Source: Flavobacterium ajazii
Lineage (GTDB): Bacteria > Bacteroidota > Bacteroidia > Flavobacteriales > Flavobacteriaceae
Direction of reading: 5' to 3'
DNA length: 64,000 nt
Assembly: GCF_010614725.1 (NCBI RefSeq)
Contig: NZ_JAAEHL010000001.1
Span: 372,001 to 436,000, forward strand
Below, in pieces: positions 17,571-28,500 of this stretch; the first letter of the stretch is position 1; each line of letters begins with the position of its first letter. The notes under the pieces were generated by a model. That model worked only from the letters and a program-made list of their open reading frames with translations, was not told the DNA's origin and ran no database searches. A program made the translations under genes and the position numbers.

Positions 17571-18848
17571 TTATCTTGAATACAGTAATGTACCAAAACC
17601 TAAATCATCGTAACCTCCACTATTAACATCATATTCTCCACTTCCACCTTCGGGATAGACAATATCTCTAGCCATTTTAATATAGCGGGCTTTAATACCT
17701 TTTTTTACTGTATAATGATTATAAACTCTTTCCCAAATAGGTCTAAGACTTCCTCTGGCAGCATCATCAGCCGCTTTCGTATGTGTTATATTATTACAAT
17801 TGGTATAGGCTGTAAATGGTACTGCTAATTTTGCTGCATTAAATTTTGCTTCATACTCAGCTGCTTTTAAAATCATATTATCATTATAGCCATAGACATC
17901 CAATCCTTGTGTATAAGACATTTGAGCAATTGATCCCAGTAAACCAATAACCATCAGGGCGTGTCCCTGGTCTCTTCCTGATTCCTGAATTTGTCCCAAA
18001 TCAATATCATCATTGGACGTTTTAGGATGAATATAATTGATTGCTTTTTTTAGTTGCCCATTTCCAGCACCTTTCATTAAGTAATTAATCACATAAGTAT
18101 ATTTAGCTACATCGTCATTTAAAACTGCAATAGACATAATAGAAGCCAGATTACATAGATCCCAGTTGGCCCAATAATGAGAGTTACATGTTTTGTAATG
18201 CGTTTGCAGGAAATTATAATTTACCGGGTAAAATACATCCAACATCCATTTTTTGAATTTTTCCAGATCAGTAGCATTCCAACCCGAATAATCACGCATA
18301 ATTTCAGCGGCGTTGGCAAATTGGTACCCATAAATACCAGCACCTAATGCTTTATTAGAATCTCCACTAATAGAAGTACAAGTGGCAGCCCAGGCATTTA
18401 AAATCTGAATCGACTTATTAGCATAAGCTACATCTCCTGTAATTTTCCAACGAATAGCCGTTAAATAAGCAGCATGAGCATCATTAAAGGCAGTACTGTA
18501 ATTATCCGGCAAAGGTTCTTCTACTGACCCACCCCCTCTGATAAGTGTAACCACAGGCCCTTTCATCGCATAAGTAGCCGAAGCATGGCTATTAGAAATC
18601 ATTTTGTTATAACCTGAGATCCATGGATCCACATTATTCTGAACATTTGTTTTCATACGATCAAAATCTTCCTGAGAATGCAATAATCCGGGATGAGCGA
18701 AAACAAAATTTGAAGGTACTGTAATATCTTCAGTTGTTGTAGTATCACTATCGGCTGTGCTCTGTGGTAATCCATAATCATAACTACAAGCAATAAATGT
18801 TAAAGAACTTATTACTGCAATTGCTATTTTAGTTTTAATATTTCTCAT
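17571..18848 (-). CDS. Alginate-lyase-superfamily lipoprotein (polysaccharide lyase)
   Basis: A 425-aa lipoprotein (lipobox LTFIACS, Cys21) with the alpha/alpha-toroid alginate_lyase domain from about residue 50 to the end: FAHPGLLHSQEDFDRMK, AAYLTAIRWKITGDVAYANKS, the substrate-cleft stretch CNSHYWANWDLCNLASI (near 220) and IQESGRDQGHALMVIG (near 290). The last two resemble PL38-type uronan lyases. As the last gene of the susC-susD operon, with a lipid anchor, it is the best candidate for the surface lyase that makes oligosaccharides for import and supplies the unsaturated ends that GH88 removes. The exact uronan (galacturonan, glucuronan side chain) is not readable. Confidence 0.78.
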   Translation of the reverse strand: MRNIKTKIAIAVISSLTFIACSYDYGLPQSTADSDTTTTEDITVPSNFVFAHPGLLHSQEDFDRMKTNVQNNVDPWISGYNKMISNSHASATYAMKGPVVTLIRGGGSVEEPLPDNYSTAFNDAHAAYLTAIRWKITGDVAYANKSIQILNAWAATCTSISGDSNKALGAGIYGYQFANAAEIMRDYSGWNATDLEKFKKWMLDVFYPVNYNFLQTHYKTCNSHYWANWDLCNLASIMSIAVLNDDVAKYTYVINYLMKGAGNGQLKKAINYIHPKTSNDDIDLGQIQESGRDQGHALMVIGLLGSIAQMSYTQGLDVYGYNDNMILKAAEYEAKFNAAKLAVPFTAYTNCNNITHTKAADDAARGSLRPIWERVYNHYTVKKGIKARYIKMARDIVYPEGGSGEYDVNSGGYDDLGFGTLLYSR

Positions 18849-18918
18849 TTTATTTATTTTTTTATTTGCTAATTATAGACCAGGAATTAATGGAATTCCC
18901 GGTCTAAAAATTACTTAA

Positions 18919-20091
18919 TTACAATCCAAGGAATGCTTGAAGTTCAGCTTTACTTTTAAAAGTACGAATCCAATCTACTTCATATCCTGTTTCAGAACCT
19001 ACGATATCGGCAATTTTAAACTGCCTTGTTGATAATTCAGTTTCTGTTAAATAGTCTGCTGATAAATCATAGTAAATCACATTTTGAGCAACAAAGTCTG
19101 TTTTGTATTTGTTATTACCCGAATTAATACCTCCTGAAACTGCAGGATCAAGAATAATATTACCAGAAACCGGTTTATGACTACCAGTTGCAACAAAGGC
19201 AATTTTCATAGCCAGAATAGGATAAGTAGGAGACTGTACCCATTTGGCTTTAGCAGTTCCTGATGGAGATGGAAAGATTCCACTTATTATATTATACAAA
19301 TCGGCACGACGTTTACTCGCAGAAGTACCCAATAAAGTAGGATCAAAAGTCACTTTCAATTTACTATCTTCAATCTTGTACGTTGCATTTTGAGCCGGTA
19401 ACCATTGAATATCTGTCGGGTCATCAAATTCAAAAATATATTTTCCTTTTGGAGGTGCAATAATTTTAAGTTCCGGACCTGTAATTATCTGATTTGCTAA
19501 CCATACTCTTATTCTCCCAGTTACAGCATCTTTAGGTACTATCGCTCTTATCTCTTTATCTGAAACTGAGATAACTTTAGCATATTTGGCGTCATATTTT
19601 ATTATTCCGTCTGTAAAAGTTACCTGAACTTTTGATAAGTCAGTTCCAAATCCCTGACCACTAATTGTTACTAATTCACCAACATTGGCAGAAGTTGGTG
19701 AAAGACCTGAAATAGTAGCTCCTGTTAAATAGGTAAAATCTGCTGTGATAACTTTATTTGTCCAAACTTTTACAGTAATAGGACCAGTTCCTGCATCCTG
19801 TGGCACTCTTACAGTAACCGAAGTATCGTTATAGGTTAAAATCTCATCTGCAAGAATACCATTAAAATAAATTTTTGCAGCTTTAACATATTGCCCGAAA
19901 TTAGTACCTGTTAGCGTAATAACATTTCCGGAAGTTCCTTCAGAAGGAGAAACTGAGGATACCGTAACGGCAGGATAAGTAACCAGAGGTTCTCCCACAA
20001 AGTCTTTTTCCTGATCACTGCAAGAAGTAATAAATAGTATACTTACGAATGCTGTGACTGCTTTTATATTGTTTTTTATAATTTGCTTCAT
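18919..20091 (-). CDS. Surface glycan-binding lipoprotein with two IPT/TIG domains
   Basis: A 390-aa lipoprotein (LFITSCSDQ, Cys24) in the SusE-like position directly after susD (25-nt gap). It has two IPT/TIG domains (about 42-125 with VSSVSPSEGTSGNVITLTGTNFG; about 126-215 with ISGLSPTSANVGELVTISGQGFG) followed by a C-terminal module (about 220-390) that ends VDWIRTFKSKAELQAFLGL, of the DUF4979 type. The IPT domains act as spacers from the membrane and the last module likely binds the glycan. The same module occurs alone, T9SS-exported, in the gene at 5185-6072. Confidence 0.87.
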   Translation of the reverse strand: MKQIIKNNIKAVTAFVSILFITSCSDQEKDFVGEPLVTYPAVTVSSVSPSEGTSGNVITLTGTNFGQYVKAAKIYFNGILADEILTYNDTSVTVRVPQDAGTGPITVKVWTNKVITADFTYLTGATISGLSPTSANVGELVTISGQGFGTDLSKVQVTFTDGIIKYDAKYAKVISVSDKEIRAIVPKDAVTGRIRVWLANQIITGPELKIIAPPKGKYIFEFDDPTDIQWLPAQNATYKIEDSKLKVTFDPTLLGTSASKRRADLYNIISGIFPSPSGTAKAKWVQSPTYPILAMKIAFVATGSHKPVSGNIILDPAVSGGINSGNNKYKTDFVAQNVIYYDLSADYLTETELSTRQFKIADIVGSETGYEVDWIRTFKSKAELQAFLGL

Positions 20092-20116
20092 TTTGAATAC
20101 ATTTAGAAGTTCCTAA

Positions 20117-21895
20117 TTAATAACTTGGATTCTGTACCAATTTCCCATTCAATTGTATTTGCGTTAAAGGAATAGGAAATAAATAATGTTTACGTTGAAA
20201 GTTTCTGTTTGCTGTCGGGTCTAACAACAAAGCTCTCAAACTACCTTTACCCGTAGCTACTGCCATTTCTCCATAAGGATATAAAGCCGGTTTATAAATG
20301 GTAGAGTTCCCTTCGTAATCAGTACCCTGAATAACAGAACCTAAAATTGGTTCATTTAAGGTTTCTTCTGCAATTCCCCAACGTTTTAAATCATCAAAAC
20401 GTGTATTTTCACCAAACAACTCAATCGCTCTTTCTCTTCTGATTTCATTTAGCATATTCATATTGTTTGCAGCTACAAAGGCATTTGTTAATGCAGGAAG
20501 ACCCGCTCTGCCTCTAATCAAATTAATGGATTGGTTTAATTCAGCATCAGTAATAGCTCCATTCAATTCATACAAGGCTTCTGCATAGATAAGGTATACT
20601 TCAGCTAAACGAAGTTGAGGATAATCCGGAGATTCTGTATTTGCTGCACGATAAGTTCCGTATTTATAGGATCTGAATTTTCTGTTTGCATATCCGGAAC
20701 CGCTATCCCCGCCAGGTCCTAATAATTTGATTGCACCCTGAGCAGGAACAGCATCAGTGGCTATATCTACAAAATAAGAAGTCAATCTATAATCACGATT
20801 TTTGTATTCATCCTGTACGTGAACATAACCCTGAAATAAAGGTGATTTGTCTACCGGTAAACCATCAGTACATAAAAACATATCCATGAATTTTCTGGAA
20901 GGAGCCAATCTTGAAGCTACGGTATGACTCAAATTAATTCCTCCCTGCAATAGCCCATAGTCGTATTTGTTATATAAAATAAACTCTTTATTAGTAGATT
21001 TATCTAAACCAGCCGGATTAGAACCCGAATCTTCAAGGTTAAATAAATAGCACATACTCATGTTATTCAATACTGAATTATAGTTCCATAATTCATAACC
21101 ACCATTACTAATTACATCTTTAACTAATGCAATAGCTTCCTGTAAATAAGCTGTAGTATTTGAAGCAGCTTCAGCAGAACCAGCTCCTGTAGTTACTCCG
21201 TCTCCATCAGTAGATACTCCCACATATTTTTCCCAGGTTGCTTCATATAATAATACTCTGGCTTTAAAAGCTTCAGCAGCCCATTTGCTAAGGTGTCCTT
21301 TATCTGCAGCTGAAATATTTTGTTCTACAGGCAAATCCGGAATGGCTTCTGATAAGTCTTTTAGGATTTGTTTCATTACTTCATAACGACTACTGCGCTT
21401 TCCGTATAAAACCTCAGAATTTACATCAATTACTGTAGTTACAATTGGTACCCCACCGAATCTCTTTAATAAAAAGAAATGGTGCCATGCTCTAAAGAAT
21501 TTTGCAGCTGCTACATATTGTGCAATGGCTGTTTTATCCCCTGAATAATTTTCAGCTGCTTTCAATAAAATATTATTCGCACGAATATATTTATAAGGAT
21601 TTGTCCAATATATATCTGAATTAGTTGCAACGATATTACCTCTACCTTCTTCCTGAGCTAAAGAAGTTAAATCGGTACCGAAATCCATAAAATTGTAAAT
21701 ATTACTACTATTAATAGCTTTCCAACTTACCATTTTATTATAAAAATCATTAGAGGCAGCTTTAAAATCAGCCGGTGTTTTAAAATAAGCTGCTTCTGTT
21801 TGCACATCAAGAGGATCTAAATCTAAAAAATCACTCTGACAACTAGAAAATAACAATACTGAAGACAGTACTAAGGTTGTTACTATATTTTTCAT
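20117..21895 (-). CDS. susD: SusD/RagB outer-membrane glycan-binding lipoprotein
   Basis: SusD-family lid of the SusCD transporter, 592 aa, lipobox LLFSSCQSD (Cys19). It has typical N-terminal DFLDLDPLDVQTEAAYFKT, TPR-like helices (AAKFFRAWHHFFLLKRFGGVPIV, AEAFKARVLLYEATWEKY) and the C-terminal YPQLRLAEVYLIYAEALYELNG and EIRRERAIELFGENTRFDDLKRWG. It follows susC by 17 nt. It captures oligosaccharides at the cell surface and hands them to SusC. Confidence 0.96.
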   Translation of the reverse strand: MKNIVTTLVLSSVLLFSSCQSDFLDLDPLDVQTEAAYFKTPADFKAASNDFYNKMVSWKAINSSNIYNFMDFGTDLTSLAQEEGRGNIVATNSDIYWTNPYKYIRANNILLKAAENYSGDKTAIAQYVAAAKFFRAWHHFFLLKRFGGVPIVTTVIDVNSEVLYGKRSSRYEVMKQILKDLSEAIPDLPVEQNISAADKGHLSKWAAEAFKARVLLYEATWEKYVGVSTDGDGVTTGAGSAEAASNTTAYLQEAIALVKDVISNGGYELWNYNSVLNNMSMCYLFNLEDSGSNPAGLDKSTNKEFILYNKYDYGLLQGGINLSHTVASRLAPSRKFMDMFLCTDGLPVDKSPLFQGYVHVQDEYKNRDYRLTSYFVDIATDAVPAQGAIKLLGPGGDSGSGYANRKFRSYKYGTYRAANTESPDYPQLRLAEVYLIYAEALYELNGAITDAELNQSINLIRGRAGLPALTNAFVAANNMNMLNEIRRERAIELFGENTRFDDLKRWGIAEETLNEPILGSVIQGTDYEGNSTIYKPALYPYGEMAVATGKGSLRALLLDPTANRNFQRKHYLFPIPLTQIQLNGKLVQNPSY

Positions 21896-21912
21896 ATTAT
21901 TCTTTTTAACAA

Positions 21913-24900
21913 TTAAAAGGATACGTTTAATCCTAGCGAATAGGTTCTTGTAAATGGATAAATAACATTTGAACTATCTCCAAATTCCGGATCATACCCA
22001 TCTTTTACTTTTGAAAACTCAAACAGATCATTACCTGAGAAATACACTCTGAATTTATCTAACGGAAACTTTCCAATTTTAAAATCATTCATAGTATAAC
22101 CCACGATTAAAGATTTTAATCTAATATAACGGTTATCTTGCAACATAAAGTCATTGTCTTTCCAGTTCCAGGCTGCTCTGGTAGTATTAGCAGTCATTCT
22201 TGGATAGTCTGCATCTGTATTTGTTTCAGTCCAGGTTTTACCAATGTAAGCTGATGTTTGACTACCAAATAAAGTATTGAAAGGATACGATAAGTAACCT
22301 GTTCTAAGAACATTTTGCTCTAAAAGTCCCTGAAAGAAAGTAGAAACATCAAACTTACCGTAAGTTGCACTTAGATTAATACCATAAACATAATGTGCTT
22401 GCGTATCTCCCATAAATTTCACATCCTTCACATCAATAACGCCATCACTATTTAAATCTACTCTTTGTGTATCACCAGGGCGTAATACATTAACTCCTGA
22501 AGGAAGTGATCCGTTACCATTAGTATTAGCATAATAAGTATCAACTTCATCCTGACTTTGGAACAAATTAGTTGTTTGGTATAAGAAAACAGCATTTAAA
22601 GGAAATCCTACAACACCATTTGTATTTACCCCATTTGTAATAGCTGTAGCATTTTCTTTCTTAAGTAAAATATTTCTACTATCACCCATATTAGCCGAAA
22701 CAGTATATTTTAACTTACCAATTTGACCTCTGTAACCCAATGTTGCTTCCCATCCTTTAGTTTCTAATTCACCCGCATTAGTTTTTGGAGCAGTCCCCCC
22801 CAATACATCAGGATATATGATATTAGTTAACATACCAACATTCTTTTTGGTGTAGCCATCAAATGATCCGAACAGCTTTTTATTAAAAAAACTAAAATCT
22901 ACACCATAGGTTTTCATAGCTACTCTTTCCCATGAAATATCATTAGAAGTAATACCATTTACATAACTGGCTGTTTGTAAAGCCGGAGTAGTACCGAAAA
23001 CTGCACTGGTATTAGTTATATTAGAAACATAACTATAATTTGAAATACCTGATTGCGAACCCATTTCAGCATAAGAGTATCTTAATTTCAAATAGCTTAA
23101 TGGTTTAATTTTTTTCATAAAACCTTCTTCAGATACAACCCATCCGGCTTGTACACCACCGAAATTATTCCATTTATTCCCGGGCCCGAATTGTGATGAA
23201 CCATCACGTCTTCCACTTACTTCTAATAAATATTTATTATTATAAGAATAATTAAACCTTACTAAATAAGAATATAACCCATTTTGACCTTTACCTCCTG
23301 TAGCTTCTACCTTATTATCAATAGATCCCATATTGATATCATAAACACCGTTGTCTACAAAACCTAATCTGTATCCATACAATCTGGTATCTTGGGTTTT
23401 TTCAGCAGTCATTCCTAAAAGAGCTGAAAAATTGTGATTGCCTAATCCTTTTTCATAGTTTAAGAACCCTCCATAATTCTGATAGGTAATTTGTTTGTTT
23501 TCCTGTCTAATTGAAGAAACCGAATTAACCGATTCAGGAGCCAAATCACCATACCAGGAATATTGAGGAACTGTTATAATATAATTTAGATTATTAAAAA
23601 AATCTTTATTATAAGCTACTTTCGTTTGGAAGGTTAAACCCTTAGCGAGGGTAAAAGTAGCTGCCAAATTCATCATAATCTGATCTCTGGTAGTTATATC
23701 TCTACCGCCATCCACAGTTGCTGCTACGTGATTTCTATTACCCGCAATGTTAAAGTTGGCATACCATTGACCGTATGGATTTCTTGATGGAAAGAACGGA
23801 GGATCTTGTGATACCGAGCCATCCAAACCAGATGATGGAGAAGAAAGGTCATACTTTAAATAAGAAACATTTGTTTCTAACTTCAACCATTTATTAACGT
23901 TAAAATCATAGTTTAATCTAACATTATATTGTTTTTTACCATCATAAGCTGTTTGAAGTGCTCCAAGATCTTCAGAGTAACCATAAGACACACGATAATT
24001 AGAATTATCAGTACCTCCTGAAATACTTCCATTGTGGTAAGTAGAAACCGATGTACCAAACATTTCATCGTAGCGAGGCGAATTAGAAATGTAAATATCT
24101 CCCCAATACAATGTTGGGTAAATACCGGCATAACCTGTTTGCATTAATTGTAAATTTTCTTTAGACTGCCATCCCCAATAATTAGCCTGAGCACCATCTT
24201 GTTCAGCTGCCTCCAGCCAAACTGTAGCATATTGCTGCATTGTTGGTGATTGTGGTCGAATACCTAAGGTGTTTACTCTTGTAGTCGTAGACAAATCAAT
24301 TTTCATTTTACCGGACTTTCCTTTTTTGGTAGTAACCATAATTACACCATTAGAAGATCGAGAACCATATAAGGCAGCAGAAGCATCCTTTAATACTGTT
24401 ACCGACTGGATGTCGTCTGGGTTCATATTATAAAAAGCCTCATTATTTATAGCTGGAGTTCCATCAATCACGATTAATGGAGAACCACCATTAATAGAAC
24501 TTGCTCCACGAATTTGGAGATTAATACCTTCACGACCCGGTCTGGATGAATTACGGGTAACCACTAAACCTGGTGTCTGACCTTGTAATGACAAAGCCGG
24601 GTTCGTAACGGCTCTGTCCTGAAAAGCCTTAGCTGATACTGTCTCAATAGATCCTGTAGCAGTCATTTTCTTTTGTGTACCATAAGCTACCACAATTACC
24701 TCATCTAATTTCTTTTGGTCAGCAACTAATGCTACATTAATTACTGATTTACCGGCAACTGAAATTTCCTGGTCCTGGTATCCAATAAAGCTAAAAACTA
24801 AAATGGCATCAGAAGAAGGTACACTAATAGTAAAATTACCATCAAAGTCTGTGATTGTACCTTGATTGGTTCCTTTAATCATAACGTTAGCTCCAGGACA

Positions 24901-25104
24901 ACCTAAATTGTCTTCTGCAGTTACTACCTTTCCCTTTATTATTATCTGCTGAGTTGTAATATTCAATTCAACTGTTTCCATCATTCCAATCTTTCCCTTT
25001 TCTAAGGCAAATGCATGAGAAGAAATGCAAACTAACATCGAACAAAGCAGTACAGGCTTTAATCGATTAATTGAATTTGTTTTATTTAAAACAAGTTTAT
25101 TCAT
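21913..25104 (-). CDS. susC: SusC/RagA TonB-dependent oligosaccharide transporter
   Basis: TonB-linked outer-membrane transporter, 1063 aa. After a signal peptide it has a carboxypeptidase-D-like domain (about 53-130, with IIKGKVVTAEDNLGCPGANV and LVFSFIGYQDQEI), the TonB-box region LDEVIVVAYGTQKK, a plug domain (IQIRGASS-type stretch read as LQIRGASSINGGSPLIVIDG, VLKDASAALYGSRSSNGVIMVTTKKG) and a 22-strand barrel ending RTYSLGLNVSF. First gene of susC-susD-SGBP-lyase. A candidate HTCS operator lies about 190-225 nt upstream. Confidence 0.96.
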   Translation of the reverse strand: MNKLVLNKTNSINRLKPVLLCSMLVCISSHAFALEKGKIGMMETVELNITTQQIIIKGKVVTAEDNLGCPGANVMIKGTNQGTITDFDGNFTISVPSSDAILVFSFIGYQDQEISVAGKSVINVALVADQKKLDEVIVVAYGTQKKMTATGSIETVSAKAFQDRAVTNPALSLQGQTPGLVVTRNSSRPGREGINLQIRGASSINGGSPLIVIDGTPAINNEAFYNMNPDDIQSVTVLKDASAALYGSRSSNGVIMVTTKKGKSGKMKIDLSTTTRVNTLGIRPQSPTMQQYATVWLEAAEQDGAQANYWGWQSKENLQLMQTGYAGIYPTLYWGDIYISNSPRYDEMFGTSVSTYHNGSISGGTDNSNYRVSYGYSEDLGALQTAYDGKKQYNVRLNYDFNVNKWLKLETNVSYLKYDLSSPSSGLDGSVSQDPPFFPSRNPYGQWYANFNIAGNRNHVAATVDGGRDITTRDQIMMNLAATFTLAKGLTFQTKVAYNKDFFNNLNYIITVPQYSWYGDLAPESVNSVSSIRQENKQITYQNYGGFLNYEKGLGNHNFSALLGMTAEKTQDTRLYGYRLGFVDNGVYDINMGSIDNKVEATGGKGQNGLYSYLVRFNYSYNNKYLLEVSGRRDGSSQFGPGNKWNNFGGVQAGWVVSEEGFMKKIKPLSYLKLRYSYAEMGSQSGISNYSYVSNITNTSAVFGTTPALQTASYVNGITSNDISWERVAMKTYGVDFSFFNKKLFGSFDGYTKKNVGMLTNIIYPDVLGGTAPKTNAGELETKGWEATLGYRGQIGKLKYTVSANMGDSRNILLKKENATAITNGVNTNGVVGFPLNAVFLYQTTNLFQSQDEVDTYYANTNGNGSLPSGVNVLRPGDTQRVDLNSDGVIDVKDVKFMGDTQAHYVYGINLSATYGKFDVSTFFQGLLEQNVLRTGYLSYPFNTLFGSQTSAYIGKTWTETNTDADYPRMTANTTRAAWNWKDNDFMLQDNRYIRLKSLIVGYTMNDFKIGKFPLDKFRVYFSGNDLFEFSKVKDGYDPEFGDSSNVIYPFTRTYSLGLNVSF

Positions 25105-25292
25105 TTTTATTTGTTTTGGTCGTTGATAATTTAGTTTAAGTTTGTTAACACTATGATCTTTAAGCTGGTTTGCATTTCATAAATACATTTTTTTACGGTT
25201 AATAATTTTGATACTCGTAATTTTAAATCGAAATAATTACTAAATCGACAAAATCGAACAATGCAATATTAAAAAATTGACGATCCAGAGCA

Positions 25293-25330
25293 TATAAACC
25301 ATGATTCAAAGAGTATAAATTATATTTCAA
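25293..25330 (-). promoter_or_regulatory. Candidate HTCS operator, upstream of susC
   Basis: Best copy of the tandem motif. Unit 1 TATAAACCATGATTCAA (25293-25309) and unit 2 TATAAATTATATTTCAA (25314-25330) agree at 13 of 17 positions and are 21 bp apart, two helical turns, with spacer AGAG. Two related copies precede the GH127 and GH28 operons. The adjacent HTCS is the natural candidate regulator. Confidence 0.6.
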
Positions 25331-25474
25331 TATCATGTAATAACCTATATATTTGGGGAGTTTAAACACTTTTACACTACTATCTTTCGTGATAATAATA
25401 AAAAACTAAAGCTGTTTATTATGTCACTCCCTTTTAAAATAATTATGGAGATTAATCTCAATTTTTAAGACAAT

Positions 25475-25508
25475 AAAAAAATCCGATTTGAAACTAAATC
25501 GGATTTAA
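25475..25508 (-). terminator. Intrinsic terminator of the HTCS gene
   Basis: AAATCCGATTT and AAATCGGATTT pair perfectly around a 6-nt loop (25479-25506). Read on the minus strand the stem is followed by a run of seven T. It lies 20 nt after the HTCS stop codon. Confidence 0.85.
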
Positions 25509-25527
25509 ATAAAGCTCTCAGCTGTTT

Positions 25528-28500
25528 TTAGTCAATAGACTTATCTTCATTTTTTCTTGTTTTATTTTCTTCTATATATTGGGAAGGCGTTACATTAAAA
25601 ACTTCCTTAAAAGTCTTCGTAAAATATGCCGTTGAATTAAATCCGCAATTATGAGCTACTTCTTTAATCGAATATGAATCACTAATCAGCAGTTCGGCAG
25701 CATATTTTAATTTTATGGTTCGAATAAAATTACTTGGATTTTGTCCCGTCAAGGAACTAATCTTTCGATAAAATTGAGAACGTCCCATATTTAAAGCCTT
25801 AAGTAAATCATCTAAAGAAAAATCGACGTTAGTTACATTATCTACGACTGCTTTTGTGGCTTTGTCCAAAAATTTCTCATCGAGTGAATTAATCGTTATA
25901 TCAGATGCCGGAATAATTCCACCTACAGCCGCAAATCGCTCGCGGGAACGCTTACGTGCTTCCAACAGATTATTAACTCGTGCCTTAAGTACATTAATAC
26001 TGAATGGTTTTGACAAATAGGCATCAGCACCTTTTTCATAACCCATTGCCAGATCTTCATCTAAACTGCGGGCAGTAAGCAGTAAAATAGGTATATGACT
26101 AATTTCGAAATCACTTTTAAGCTGTTGACATAATTCGAAACCATCCATTTTTGGCATCATTACATCACTGATTATGATGTCTGGAAAATACTTTCTTATT
26201 TTTTCTAAACCAGCCACTCCATTGACTGCTTCTTTAACTCTAAACTGTTCATTGAGTTCTGTTTTAAGATGACTTCGAAGCACTTTATTATCTTCAATTA
26301 AAAGTACTAATGGCCTTTTTTTATCTGCATCTGAAGCCACTACATCCGAATTTATATTTTCATCAGCTATCGAAATTTCATAATCTGCAGATGAAAGCGC
26401 ATTCATATTTTTGCCTTGGGATGTTATAGTTTCTGCTTCTATAATCTTTTTACCGTCTTCTTTTAAATCCGCCGGCAATCGTACACTAAAAGTTGTGCCT
26501 TGTTTATATTTACTTTCAACCAAAATCATTCCTTTGTGGAGTTCAACAAGGCTCTTCGTAAAATTCAGCCCAATACCTGTTCCCGCTTTAGATGCATCGG
26601 CATGAAAAAAACGCTGAAAGACTTCTTTAAGCTGTTTCTTTTTAAAACCTATTCCAGTATCAGAAACATTAATCTGAATCATTTTTCGATTAATCGAAGG
26701 CCTCAAATAATTCCATTTATATCCTATACTGTCTACAAAAATTTCAGATAATGTCAACGTAATAATTCCTCCATTATCTGTAAACTTAATTGCATTAGAC
26801 AAAAGATTTGCTAGTATTTTTTCAATTTTGTCAGCATCAAAATTTCCATAATATTGATCAAATTCTGATTCAAAAACAAAACGAATATTTTTCGATTTAG
26901 CTAAATCTTCAAACAAGAAAAAAGTTTCCTTGCTAAATTTCACAATATCCAGATTAGCAATTTCTAAATTAGATTTACCTAAATCCATTTTTCTAAGATC
27001 CAATAATTGGTCCACCAAATAAAGTAAACGCTTACTGCTTTTTTGAATTATAGCTGCAGATCTTTTTACTTCATCAGGATCATTAAAGTGAGTCAATATT
27101 TTTTCAACGGGATTTAAAATCAGGGTCAAAGGTGTTCTGAACTCATGGGAAACATTAATAAAGAATTTTAGTTTTAATTGATCCAATTCTTGTTCTTTCT
27201 CCTCATTTAATCTTCGAGTATAATACTTTAATCCAAACCAGATCATAGCTGCACCTGCAATCATATAGAAAATATAGGCCCACCATGATTTCCAAAAAGG
27301 AGGAGAAACATTAATCTCAATACTTGTTTTACCAGCATTTTCCCATTGACCATCAATAGCGGCCATTACTTCAAAAGTATAGGAACCAGGTGGCAGATTT
27401 GCATAATTTGCAATACGATTATTATCTGCATTGATATATTCTTTATCCAGACCAGACATTTTATAAGCATATTTGACACGCTCTGGATTCTGATAATTTA
27501 AGGCTACAAAGCTTATTGATATATGACCTTCATTATAAGCCAGTTTTAATTTATCTAAACTATTAAGATTATTTTCAAACAAAACTCTATTATTAATCGT
27601 ATCGCCGGCATTAACTCTTTGATTGAACAATTTTATACCAGACAGAATAGGTTTTACTTTGTCTGAATTCAATACAATATCGTTAGGATTAAATAAATTA
27701 AATCCATTTATTCCTCCAGCTATTATACGTCCATCAAAAGTTTTGGCTATTGATTTACTTTGAAATTCGAGACCTTGCAAGCCATCATGAACATTAAAAT
27801 TAATAATCTTACCTGATTTAGGACTTAATAGAGACAGACCACTCTTTGTACTAATCCATATATTTTTATTATTATCTTCCTGTAAGCCAACCACTAAATT
27901 ATTTGGAAGACCACTTGATGAAGAATAGGATTTTCTCAATTGTAAATGCTTATCTAATTGAAACAAGCCCATATCTGTACCAATCCAAATATTCCCTTTA
28001 TAATCTTCGATTACCTGGTTTACGCGATTACCCTGGACATTTTTAATTTTAATTTCTTCAAACTGGATTTTCTTTGGTATTCTGGCATCCAATTTATCAA
28101 GATTGACATAACAAAGACCTATAGATGTTCCTGCCCAAAGTCTATTTTTTGAATCTACAAAAAGTGAAAAGACAAAATTACTGATGATACTTTTGGGTGA
28201 ATTAGGACTGTTCTTAAACTGATAAAAACGTTCTGTTTGGGTATCAAATAAATTTAGTCCTGCTAGAGATGTACCCAGCCAAAGTCTTTCTTGTTTGTCT
28301 TTGGCAGCACACCAAACCGTATTTTGACCTATTGAAAAAACATTATTCGGATCATTTAAAAACCGTTTTACATGACCAGTCTCTGTATTAAATTTATTAA
28401 GACCTCTATCCCAGGTACACACCCATAACTCATTATTATTGCCCTCAATTACATATAGAATTTTATTGGAACTCAATGAATTTGAATTACCCGGAATATT

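Larger units (their letters stand above)
25105..25527. other. Regulatory region between HTCS gene and susC
   Basis: About 420 bp without a gene. It holds the HTCS terminator (25475-25508) and the tandem repeat motif (25293-25330). No clear TAnnTTTG box facing susC was found between the motif and the start codon. Confidence 0.75.
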
